A program made the position numbers and the translations under genes. Under the pieces are notes generated by a model. It had not been told where the DNA came from, did not search any database, and was given only the letters and a program-made list of their open reading frames with translations. Shown here in pieces: positions 57,554 to 64,000 of a stretch of 64,000 bases of DNA (position 1 is the first letter of the stretch; each line of letters starts with the position of its first letter). The stretch is from RUG626 sp051866775. Its GTDB lineage: Bacteria > Bacillota > Clostridia > Oscillospirales > Oscillospiraceae. The stretch lies in NCBI GenBank assembly GCA_051866775.1, contig JBJDXR010000038.1, positions 24,666-88,665 of the forward strand. The letters are read 5' to 3'.

Positions 57554-58618
57554 TTGTCAAACATCAAAGACGTGGCCAAGATGGCCGGTGTTAGTATTGC
57601 AACCGTATCGCGAGTGATAAACAACACAAAGAAAGTCAGTCCCGCTGTCCGTACAAAAGTCGAAGAGGCCATAAGAGACCTTAACTATCAAACAAACGAG
57701 ATAGCCCGGGGACTCAAGGTCTCAAAAACGAACCGCATAGCCACGATCATAACCTCTTTATCCCGAACCTTCTTCAGTCCGATCATTGAGGGGATACATA
57801 CCGAGGCGGCGCGCCACAATTACTCCGTCATAATCGCGGAAACTCAGGACAATCTTGAGCAGGAGAGCCAGCTCGTTGATTTCTTCGCAAACCAGTGGGT
57901 CGACGGGATAATACTTGCTTCCAGCGCCCGTGATAATGACGCTCAGACAAGGCAGTACATCAAAAAGCTGGGAAACCTGCGCAAAAAAGACGTCCCCATC
58001 CCTGTTGTAACGCTGGAGTTCCCGCTTGACAGTGATGTTATAGACGCAGTGAGCATCAACAATGAGCAGGCGGCTTTTGACGCCGTAACATATCTCATAC
58101 AGCAGGTACATCGCAGGAACATCCTCCATGTATCACATCCCTTCGGAAACCTCATCGGCGACCAGAGGATACGCGGCTATAAGCGCGCTCTCGAGTGCGC
58201 GGGGCTGCCCGTCAGGAGCGAATACATCGTCGAGGGCAATTACACGACCTATTCAGGATATGGGGCCATGAAAAAATTTCTGGCAAGCGGCCTTCCGGTA
58301 GATGCCGTATACTGCGCCAACGACCAGACGGCTGTAGGCGTACTCAAGGCCTGCGAATCGGCCAATATTTCGATACCTGAGGATGTGGCCATTCTCGGGA
58401 CTGATGATGTCTTTGCCGCATCTATCGTCTCCCCCACGCTCTCCTCCATCAGCATCCCGAAATTTGAGATGGGTGAAAACGCCATGTCCCTTCTTCACCG
58501 CCGTATATGCAGCGACGAGCCATATGAGCGGGAGATCGTCAGGCTGGATTACGAGATCATAGAACGTGAGAGCACAAAAAAGGGCAAGAAGAACTCCCTG
58601 CGGTTTTTGCAGTGGTAA
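57554..58618 (+). CDS. LacI-family regulator of the pentose genes
   Basis: A 354-residue regulator with helix-turn-helix at 3-25 (IKDVAKMAGVSIATVSRVINN), hinge (EIARGLKVSKTN) and a ribose-binding-like effector domain from about 60 (IATIITSLSRTFFSPIIEGI). The start is TTG at 57554, with AAAGGA upstream and the helix-turn-helix following at once; the open frame upstream of it crosses the promoter. It is flanked on both sides by pentose-metabolism genes on the other strand and probably controls both groups, sensing a pentose or its phosphate. Confidence 0.92.
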   Translation: MSNIKDVAKMAGVSIATVSRVINNTKKVSPAVRTKVEEAIRDLNYQTNEIARGLKVSKTNRIATIITSLSRTFFSPIIEGIHTEAARHNYSVIIAETQDNLEQESQLVDFFANQWVDGIILASSARDNDAQTRQYIKKLGNLRKKDVPIPVVTLEFPLDSDVIDAVSINNEQAAFDAVTYLIQQVHRRNILHVSHPFGNLIGDQRIRGYKRALECAGLPVRSEYIVEGNYTTYSGYGAMKKFLASGLPVDAVYCANDQTAVGVLKACESANISIPEDVAILGTDDVFAASIVSPTLSSISIPKFEMGENAMSLLHRRICSDEPYEREIVRLDYEIIERESTKKGKKNSLRFLQW

Positions 58619-58629
58619 CGCTTCAAAAC

Positions 58630-58675
58630 ATAACCGTCCCACACAGCCTGATAGTGTGAGACGGTTTATTTTTTT
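58630..58675. terminator. Bidirectional terminator between lacI and VOC genes
   Basis: AACCGTC-CACAC arms pair with GTGTG-GACGGTT around an eight-base loop, followed by TATTTTTTT on the plus strand; the VOC gene on the other strand ends at the same place. Confidence 0.8.
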
Positions 58676-59063
58676 ATATTAACTGGATAAGCTCGATATG
58701 CTCGTCATCCGGCCCGACAATGATTGTGTTGAGGATGGGCGTCTCTCCCATCATGTTTTTGTGGGGTCCGGTCTCGCGCACTCCGCCGGCTGCTTCGATC
58801 TGTGCAGTTGCCGCCTCGATATCATCAGTCTCGATGGCAATGGTGTTCCACGCGGATACTTTTTCATTGAGCGGGAATCTGGGCGGCGCTATCTCCAAAA
58901 CTGAGCCGGGCACCAGCTCCAGCATATATCCGTGCACATCAGCAGTACCCTTTTTAAGGAGCGTCTGTACCACCTTTCCACCGAACGCCTTTTCATAAAA
59001 CTCTCTGCTGCGCTCAATATCCGAGCTATTTATCTGAACATGATTTACTCCCAGTACTTTCAT
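58674..59063 (-). CDS. VOC-superfamily (glyoxalase-like) protein, copy 1
   Basis: A 129-residue VOC protein. NHVQINSSDIERSREFYEKAFGGKV at the N terminus, the WNTIAIETDD segment and EHIELIQLI at the C terminus are typical; the metal sites are His8, an unusual Asn/Thr at the second position, and Glu near 125. The ATG at 59063 has GGAGG seven bases upstream. It is a close paralogue of the next gene, from tandem duplication, and last in the rhaA-lyxK direction. Reaction unknown. Confidence 0.82.
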   Translation of the reverse strand: MKVLGVNHVQINSSDIERSREFYEKAFGGKVVQTLLKKGTADVHGYMLELVPGSVLEIAPPRFPLNEKVSAWNTIAIETDDIEAATAQIEAAGGVRETGPHKNMMGETPILNTIIVGPDDEHIELIQLI

Positions 59064-59094
59064 TACTCTGCCTCCTAAAATCTGCGGCTGTGGT

Positions 59095-59481
59095 TTACAC
59101 AAGCTCAATAAGCTCCAGCTTCTCGCCGTCAAGTCCAATGGCCACGGCATTTATGATCTGGATACTGCCCATCATATTCGGCGAGGGCTTTTTCTCGATA
59201 TGTCCGCCTGCAGCCACGACACTTTCGCAGGCCGCCGCACAGCTGTCAACGGTAAGTGCCACGTGATCCCAGCCCTTAAAGCCTCCGCAGGTCTCCGGGA
59301 GGCGCGGGGGCTGTATCTCTATTACAGCCCCTTCGGCAAGACTGACATGGTAGCCCTTCCAGCCGTTTGGCCGCTCCATGACCCGCGTTACCTTTCCACC
59401 CAGCGCTTGCTCATAAAATGCACGGGTGCGGTCCACATCCGTAGAGTCCAGCTGAAAATGATTAAATCCGATTATCTTCAT
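59095..59481 (-). CDS. VOC-superfamily (glyoxalase-like) protein, copy 2
   Basis: A 128-residue VOC protein with NHFQLDSTDVDRTRAFYEQALGGKV, WDHVALTVDSC and EKLELIELV. His8, His in WDHVALT and Glu near 124 give a complete metal triad, unlike copy 1, where the second His is replaced. The two share the PxNMMG...I.NA/T.I.G...E.IELI pattern. Location 85 bp after lyxK suggests a role in handling a reactive or isomeric sugar intermediate. Confidence 0.82.
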   Translation of the reverse strand: MKIIGFNHFQLDSTDVDRTRAFYEQALGGKVTRVMERPNGWKGYHVSLAEGAVIEIQPPRLPETCGGFKGWDHVALTVDSCAAACESVVAAGGHIEKKPSPNMMGSIQIINAVAIGLDGEKLELIELV

Positions 59482-59565
59482 GATTACTTCTTCCCTTCAG
59501 ATAAATAATCCTCATATAAGCGTGAGCTTCTTGCGGTATCTTTACACATTTTTATGTATCAAACA

Positions 59566-61092
59566 TCATTCCGCAAGTTCCTGCATATAGCTCCAAAGCC
59601 CATCGAGGCACTCAATGGTCTTGCGGTAAAGCCCATATTTCTTCTCATATATCTCGCGGCGGTGCTCATCGGGCTGAACAGCCGGCGCAAGGCGGCACAT
59701 ACTAGTCACGGCCTCATCCATGCTGCCGTAAACACCCACGGCCTGCGCCGCGGCTATGGCACAGCCAAGCGCTCCCGTCTCATTTTCAGGCATGGCCTCC
59801 ACCGGCAGCTGCATGACGTCAGCAAACATCTGCGTCCACACCCTTGAGCGTGCTACTCCCCCGGCGAGCCTTATTCCCAGCGGCAGCTCCGACCTCTTCG
59901 ACATGAGCTTGTCAAAGTGGTACCTGTGGCTGAACGCCACACCCTCATAGACACTGCGCAGCATATGCTTTCTTGTGTGGTTTGCACACAGTCCCACAAA
60001 AGACGCCTTGGCATTGGGATGGACGTTCGACGCCATGAGAAACGGCAGAAACACCGGGATAAACTCCTCAGGCGGTATGCCCGCCACCCAGTCGTCGTAT
60101 GTCTTGTAGACATTCCTTCCGGCGGCCTTCGCCTCAGCGGTCAGCTCCGGCAGAAGCTGCTGGACAAACCACTCGTTATTTCCCGCGGAGGTCGCGCTGC
60201 TCTCTTCGATCAGATACATATCCGGCAGGCAGAAGAGAGAGTTCATGCGGACACTGCCGTCCAAGATCGGCGCGCTTCTGGGGTACTCGTTTATCGACCA
60301 TGTACCGGCGATCATACATATATGCTCCGGATTAATTACATTTACAGCAAGCGCGCAGGCGTCGATGTCGAACATGCCGCCGATGACCGGGGTACCCTGC
60401 TTAAGCCCTGTGAGCGCGGCAGCCTCTTTTGTCACCCCTCCGCATATATCGGTGGAAGCGCACAGCGGCGGCAGGGCCTCCCAAATATCCTCAAGGCCGA
60501 AAAGCCGCAGTATTTCCCGGTCATACCGTTTGGTTTTCAGGTTCACCAGATTCGTACCGGAATAGTCCGTCAGTTCCCCGTATACCTCTCCGGTGAGCCG
60601 GAAGCGCACATAGTCCTTGCACTCAAATACCCAGCGGGTGTTCTCAAGTACCTCAGGCTCGTTGTCCCTGAGCCACGCCAGCAGTGACACAGGCTGGCAT
60701 GCCATAATGTGCTGGCAGGTAAGCTCAAACACCTTTTTTTCAGTGCCGTCTTTCTCCCATCGCACCGGGTATTCGTAGGCGCGGTTATCACTGGAGGTTA
60801 TGCCGTTGTATGCAGGTCTGCCGTCCTTTCCCCAGAGGTACAGCCCCTTGCCGTGTCCGCAGATGCCAATCCCTGCGATTTGCTCCGGAGACACGCCCGT
60901 TTTTTGAAGTACTTTGGCTATTACGGCACAATTTGCCCGCCACATCTCCTCCATATCCCGTTCAACAAAGCCCGGCTTCGGCGTTATTACCGCCGTGGGC
61001 ATGGCGGCCGCGCCGAGTTGCTCACCCGTCTGGGAAAAAAGCGCGGCCTTGGTCATCGTACCTCCGTTATCAAGGCCCAGAAAATACTTCAT
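59566..61092 (-). CDS. lyxK: FGGY-family carbohydrate kinase, L-xylulokinase (LyxK)-like
   Basis: A 508-residue sugar kinase. Phosphate loop LGLDNGGTMTKAALF is at 4-18; PGFVERDMEEMW, ICGHGKGLYLWG and the catalytic Asp in GGMFDIDACALAV follow; the C-terminal ATP site has LAGGVARSRVW. The N-terminal pattern G-G-T-x-x-KA-x-L and RDM-x-x-x-W are most like L-xylulose kinase. The neighbouring ulaE and araD, which act on the product L-xylulose 5-phosphate, support this over D-xylulokinase or ribulokinase. The ATG at 61092 has GGGAGG upstream. Confidence 0.82.
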   Translation of the reverse strand: MKYFLGLDNGGTMTKAALFSQTGEQLGAAAMPTAVITPKPGFVERDMEEMWRANCAVIAKVLQKTGVSPEQIAGIGICGHGKGLYLWGKDGRPAYNGITSSDNRAYEYPVRWEKDGTEKKVFELTCQHIMACQPVSLLAWLRDNEPEVLENTRWVFECKDYVRFRLTGEVYGELTDYSGTNLVNLKTKRYDREILRLFGLEDIWEALPPLCASTDICGGVTKEAAALTGLKQGTPVIGGMFDIDACALAVNVINPEHICMIAGTWSINEYPRSAPILDGSVRMNSLFCLPDMYLIEESSATSAGNNEWFVQQLLPELTAEAKAAGRNVYKTYDDWVAGIPPEEFIPVFLPFLMASNVHPNAKASFVGLCANHTRKHMLRSVYEGVAFSHRYHFDKLMSKRSELPLGIRLAGGVARSRVWTQMFADVMQLPVEAMPENETGALGCAIAAAQAVGVYGSMDEAVTSMCRLAPAVQPDEHRREIYEKKYGLYRKTIECLDGLWSYMQELAE

Positions 61093-61120
61093 AATACCTC
61101 CCTGGTGTTCGTCTCCGGTT

Positions 61121-62083
61121 TCAGAAGTCAAAATCGCCCTTTTCAAATTTTATATCCATGGTACCCATGGCATCTTTAAGCTGTTCAACATTCTGTGGGC
61201 CGTACAGCGGCACGCATTTAAACGGCTGCTGGGTAAAGAATCCCAGGACGATCTGCGATACGCTGGCGTTATACTTCTCCATAAGCTCCCTGCACCGCTG
61301 GGCAGCCTTAACGTTTCCTGAGGTATAATAGGGGTTTTTCTTAACGGCATCCTCGCCCTTGGCTATATAAAGGTGGAAGAACCCGCTGGCGACGCCCATA
61401 TACGGCATGGCCAGATTCTGCGGATTGTTTACATGATAATCATAGAGAGCGCCGTTCATGTACACAAGCGTATCATCATCAAGGGGATTCATGTACTTCA
61501 TGCCCATATTAAGCAGAGCCTGATCGGCCACAAATCCGCGATAGCCCTTTTCCCTGCAGTAGGCGTCGGCCTCCAAAATGCGGTCGCTCTCCCAGTTTGA
61601 ACAGCCGTAATAACGGATCTTGCCCTCCCTGCGGAAATTCTCCATTGTCTCGATCTCCTCCTCAACAGTCTGGGCGCGGTTGTCACGGTGATAGAAGTAT
61701 ACGTCTATCGTGTCAACTCCCAGAGCTTTGAGGGAAAGCTCAATATCATGCCGCATATCCGCCGGCGTCATACGGGGGATATGCAGGTCATCCTCCTTGC
61801 TTGTATATTTCGGGTGTCCTCCCTTTGTGATGAGCACCACTTTATCTCGTTTTCCGCCTCGGCGTATCCAGTCACCTATAACACGTTCACTGCGTCCTAT
61901 CTCCGGCGGGATCCAGTCAGAATACGCCCGGGCGCTGTCTATGACATTGCCTCCCATGTCAATATAGGCGTCTATCACCCTGTCAGCGTCGGCGCCGTCC
62001 CAATCTATTCCTGCTCCGACTGTACCAAGGCCTATCGGGCTTATGGAGATGTCGGTGTCAGGGATCGTAATTCTGTTGTCCAA
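61121..62083 (-). CDS. Aldo/keto reductase
   Basis: A 320-residue aldo/keto reductase. The catalytic tetrad is Asp49, Tyr54, Lys87 and His131 (NVIDSARAYSDW, LITKGGH, VYFYHRDN), and the NADPH-site segment SVSQIVLGFFTQQPFKCVPLYGP is near the C terminus. It may reduce an aldose or ketose, feeding or draining the L-xylulose pool. TTG start with AGGAGG ten bases upstream. Between rhaA and lyxK in one transcription unit. Confidence 0.88.
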   Translation of the reverse strand: MDNRITIPDTDISISPIGLGTVGAGIDWDGADADRVIDAYIDMGGNVIDSARAYSDWIPPEIGRSERVIGDWIRRGGKRDKVVLITKGGHPKYTSKEDDLHIPRMTPADMRHDIELSLKALGVDTIDVYFYHRDNRAQTVEEEIETMENFRREGKIRYYGCSNWESDRILEADAYCREKGYRGFVADQALLNMGMKYMNPLDDDTLVYMNGALYDYHVNNPQNLAMPYMGVASGFFHLYIAKGEDAVKKNPYYTSGNVKAAQRCRELMEKYNASVSQIVLGFFTQQPFKCVPLYGPQNVEQLKDAMGTMDIKFEKGDFDF

Positions 62084-62112
62084 TGTCTGATAGCCTCCTA
62101 AGCTTTTTAGAC

Positions 62113-62138
62113 TTCCGGCGGCCGTAATGCCGCCGGAA
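62113..62138 (-). promoter_or_regulatory. Intercistronic stem-loop between rhaA and the aldo/keto reductase gene
   Basis: A perfect 10-bp stem (TTCCGGCGGC/GCCGCCGGAA) with a six-base loop; the T-run is on the plus-strand side only, so in the transcribed direction it is a likely mRNA processing or stability element. Confidence 0.55.
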
Positions 62139-62167
62139 ATATTTTTTCAGGAACTTTGATACTTAGA

Positions 62168-63391
62168 TCAATATTTTATCGAGTCTATCCAGCTGCTGCC
62201 GGGAACATCCTCCTGCTCGCAGAACATATCCCACACAAGCCCGAAGGGCAGGGTCTTTGCCTCCTCAAGCAGTGCCAGCCTTCTGGTGTAATCTCCATCG
62301 GCCTCGGCTTTTTTAAGCAGGTCGTTCGGCTGCAAAAGCGCGCAGAGCAGGGCTTTTTTCGTGCTGCGCAAGCCGATAACTGTTGCGGCCACGCGGTTGA
62401 TGCTGGCGTCAAAGTAGTCAGTGCCTATATGCACCTTTGAGAGGGCGCCGCATCGCACGATCTCCTGCATGATGGACTTTGTCTCGTCATCGAGTATGAC
62501 AACGTGATCGGAATCCCAGCGCACGGGGCGGCTCACATGGAGCATTATCTCCTTGCCGAAGCAGAGGTACGCCGACAGCTTATCCGAGATCACCTCCGTC
62601 GGGTGGAAATGCCCCGCGTCCATGCAGATTATGCAGTTATCCCTGCTCATCACATAGTTCGTATAGAACTCATGGGAACCGACGGTGTAGCTCTCCAGTC
62701 CTAGGCCAAAGAGCTTGCTCTCAAGGGAGTCAATGTTGTACCTCCTGTCGATCTTCTCCGCGAATATCCGGTCAAGCGAGTCGATGAGCCTTTCACGCGG
62801 TCCCTTTTTGTCCACGCGAAGGTCCTTTGAGCCGTCCGCTATCCAGTGGTTCGTAACACAGGTCTGACCTAGCTCCCTGCCGAAATACTCGCCGATCTTA
62901 CGGGAGGCGATACCGTGCTCTATCCAATATCTGCGTATGGACTCATCCGCGCTTGCCAGCGTCATGCCGTCGGCAAGCGGATGTGAAAAGTATGTGGGGT
63001 TAAAGTCAAGGCCGATCTTCTTCTCCATGGCAAAATCTACCCACGGGGCGAATTGCCCCGGCTCGATGGCGTTGCGCTCTACCTTCCCGCCGCTTAGGGG
63101 GTATATGGCATGGAGCGCAAGCTTCAGCGCGCCGGGAATCAGCCTCAACGCGGCGTTAAGGTCCCTCATGTACTCCTCAACGCTGGTCGGCTTGCCGGGG
63201 AAGTTACCCGTGGCCTGAATCCCCCCGGTAAGCTCACCGTTAAAATCCTCAAAGCCTGTCAGGTCATCAAGCTGCCAGCAGTGCATGGATATCGGAGTCT
63301 CCTTAAGGGTTTTCAGCGCCTGATCGGTGTCCACGCCCACGGCTGCATAAAGCTCCCGTGCGGCCTCGTAGTTTTTCGCAGCAGAACCCAT
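62168..63391 (-). CDS. rhaA: L-rhamnose isomerase
   Basis: A 407-residue metal-dependent aldose-ketose isomerase. HCWQLDDLTGFE, ALHAIYPLSGGKVERNAIEP, GLDFNPTYFSHPLADGMTLAS, NHWIADGSKD and ICMDAGHFHPTEVISDKLSA are RhaA hallmarks and carry the metal ligands (Glu, Asp, His). Besides L-rhamnose it commonly accepts L-lyxose and D-allose. rhaB and rhaD are absent from the window, while L-xylulose-handling genes are adjacent, so L-lyxose is a likely substrate here. The start at 63391 follows the upstream stop by 1 bp. Confidence 0.93.
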   Translation of the reverse strand: MGSAAKNYEAARELYAAVGVDTDQALKTLKETPISMHCWQLDDLTGFEDFNGELTGGIQATGNFPGKPTSVEEYMRDLNAALRLIPGALKLALHAIYPLSGGKVERNAIEPGQFAPWVDFAMEKKIGLDFNPTYFSHPLADGMTLASADESIRRYWIEHGIASRKIGEYFGRELGQTCVTNHWIADGSKDLRVDKKGPRERLIDSLDRIFAEKIDRRYNIDSLESKLFGLGLESYTVGSHEFYTNYVMSRDNCIICMDAGHFHPTEVISDKLSAYLCFGKEIMLHVSRPVRWDSDHVVILDDETKSIMQEIVRCGALSKVHIGTDYFDASINRVAATVIGLRSTKKALLCALLQPNDLLKKAEADGDYTRRLALLEEAKTLPFGLVWDMFCEQEDVPGSSWIDSIKY

Positions 63392-63392
63392 A

Positions 63393-63986
63393 TCACCACT
63401 GACCTCTCGGGTACTTCTCAGCCTGTTCGGCATACTTCCCGTTTCTGCCGAGCCTCTCCTGATCGTGCCACTCGGAGTAGTAGGTGAAGTCGGGTCTTAT
63501 GACCGCCTCGGCAACCGTCGGGACGGTGAGTATATCGACCACGGCCACTGGCGTCTTGAGTCCCGTGACCTTTACCGGACCGAAGCGCACTCCCTTCGGT
63601 ACAAACACGGAGCGTGGCTCGTCAAACGCAAATGTCTCGATCTCGTCGCGGATACCGTCGCCCATGGTGAACTCGATGTGCGCTCCAAGATCGCGCATAT
63701 CGTCGGTGTTGGTGCCGTAGAAGCAGATTATCCTGTCGCAGTTCATGGTATAGCGGGGATACGGGCCGTCATAATAGCCGTCATAGTGGCCGGAGATAAT
63801 CTTCTCCTCTCCCTTATCCGTACCCGGCATAAGCTCGCCGTCCTTGGTGATAAAGGAAAATTCCATATGGTAAGGCGCTTCCTCAAAGCCCTCTCCGCCA
63901 TATGTATACACGGGACGCTGGCCGAAAATAGGCTCTCTGCCGTTATCGCCGCAGTCCTTCACACAATATTTCTCATATTCACCCAT
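63393..63986 (-). CDS. Cupin-like protein of the rare-sugar operon
   Basis: A 197-residue soluble beta-rich protein, not assigned to a named family with confidence. Segments YHMEFSFITKDGELMP, ISGHYDGYYDGPYPRYTMNCDRIICFYGTN, GAHIEFTMGD and SVFVPKGVRFGPVKV suggest two cupin-type half-barrels; the phrase VPKGVRFGP is typical of cupins. There is no signal peptide. GGAGGG lies six bases before the ATG. First gene visible in the rhaA operon, which may extend beyond the window. Sugar binding or isomerisation is possible but unproven. Confidence 0.65.
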   Translation of the reverse strand: MGEYEKYCVKDCGDNGREPIFGQRPVYTYGGEGFEEAPYHMEFSFITKDGELMPGTDKGEEKIISGHYDGYYDGPYPRYTMNCDRIICFYGTNTDDMRDLGAHIEFTMGDGIRDEIETFAFDEPRSVFVPKGVRFGPVKVTGLKTPVAVVDILTVPTVAEAVIRPDFTYYSEWHDQERLGRNGKYAEQAEKYPRGQW

Positions 63987-64000
63987 GGTGACCCTCCTCA

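Noticed and set aside
59917..60687. 256-codon plus-strand frame
   Set aside because: Antisense to the FGGY kinase gene; no family resemblance.
1..64000. CRISPR arrays, prophage, transposases, rRNA, replication origin
   Set aside because: I looked for regularly spaced repeats, integrase/transposase motifs, phage structural genes, rRNA segments and DnaA-box clusters and found none.

Overview
The window looks like chromosome of an anaerobic, endospore-forming member of the Clostridia, probably an Oscillospirales-type gut bacterium; this is inferred from gene content, not from a marker phylogeny. The evidence is an NAD-linked type [FeFe] hydrogenase, sporulation and germination genes (bofA, spoVAD, spoVAE, a SleL-like LysM/GH18 enzyme), the oxygen-labile L-serine dehydratase pair, family 4 uracil-DNA glycosylase, a split transketolase, strong AGGAGG ribosome binding sites and consensus sigma-A promoters. 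I saw no prophage, insertion sequence, CRISPR array, rRNA or replication origin. The one RNA gene recognised is tRNA-Gly(GCC).

Layout. 1-3 kb (minus): the 5' part of a hydrogenase gene, a bofA/SDR reductase pair and a methyltransferase. 3.1-3.5 kb: tRNA-Gly with a partial tRNA-plus-terminator duplication and a perfect palindrome. 3.5-12.2 kb (minus): one six-gene operon in which the two subunits of a divergent type IIA topoisomerase (parE-like, parC-like) flank a secreted copper-amine-oxidase-N-like protein and serine dehydratase sdaAB/sdaAA, ending with a lipoprotein that carries a transglutaminase fold without its cysteine. 12.4-16 kb (plus): a heterodimeric ABC exporter with one degenerate ATP site. 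16-24 kb: a 2,4-diaminopentanoate-dehydrogenase-like enzyme, an HD protein, a VanRS-like two-component system, a LysR regulator divergent from a SemiSWEET/SGNH-like pair, and a MATE transporter with an attenuator-like leader. 24-28 kb: cell wall and spore genes (SLH-GH18, LysM-GH18, amidase-domain protein).

28-36.5 kb (minus): an unusual six-gene transport operon. It combines a large solute-binding lipoprotein and two sugar-type permeases with a HlyD/MacA-like adaptor, a MacB-core protein lacking the FtsX part, and an MsmX-type ATPase. 36.8-44 kb: a sirtuin, an IMP dehydrogenase of the Tritrichomonas foetus structural type, Ogg, and a rare-sugar cluster (LacI, D-allulose/tagatose 3-epimerase, VOC protein, KDG kinase) whose two transcription units share a LacI-like operator motif. 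44-52.8 kb: spoVAD-spoVAE, a frameshifted lipoprotein, Udg, two acetyltransferase-fold proteins, a PcrA-type helicase that appears leaderless, a HAD phosphatase and an HTH-desulfoferrodoxin fusion.

52.9-64 kb: a rare pentose regulon around a second LacI gene. RhaA, LyxK, UlaE, AraD, transaldolase and split transketolase would together take L-lyxose (or L-xylulose) to D-xylulose 5-phosphate and on into the pentose phosphate pathway. Accompanying genes encode an aldo/keto reductase, two VOC proteins, a cupin-like protein and a stand-alone homologue of the Anabaena sensory rhodopsin transducer. The strongest candidates for new biology are the mixed importer/MacAB operon, the topoisomerase-serine dehydratase operon, the HTH-desulfoferrodoxin fusion and the ASRT-containing L-lyxose regulon.
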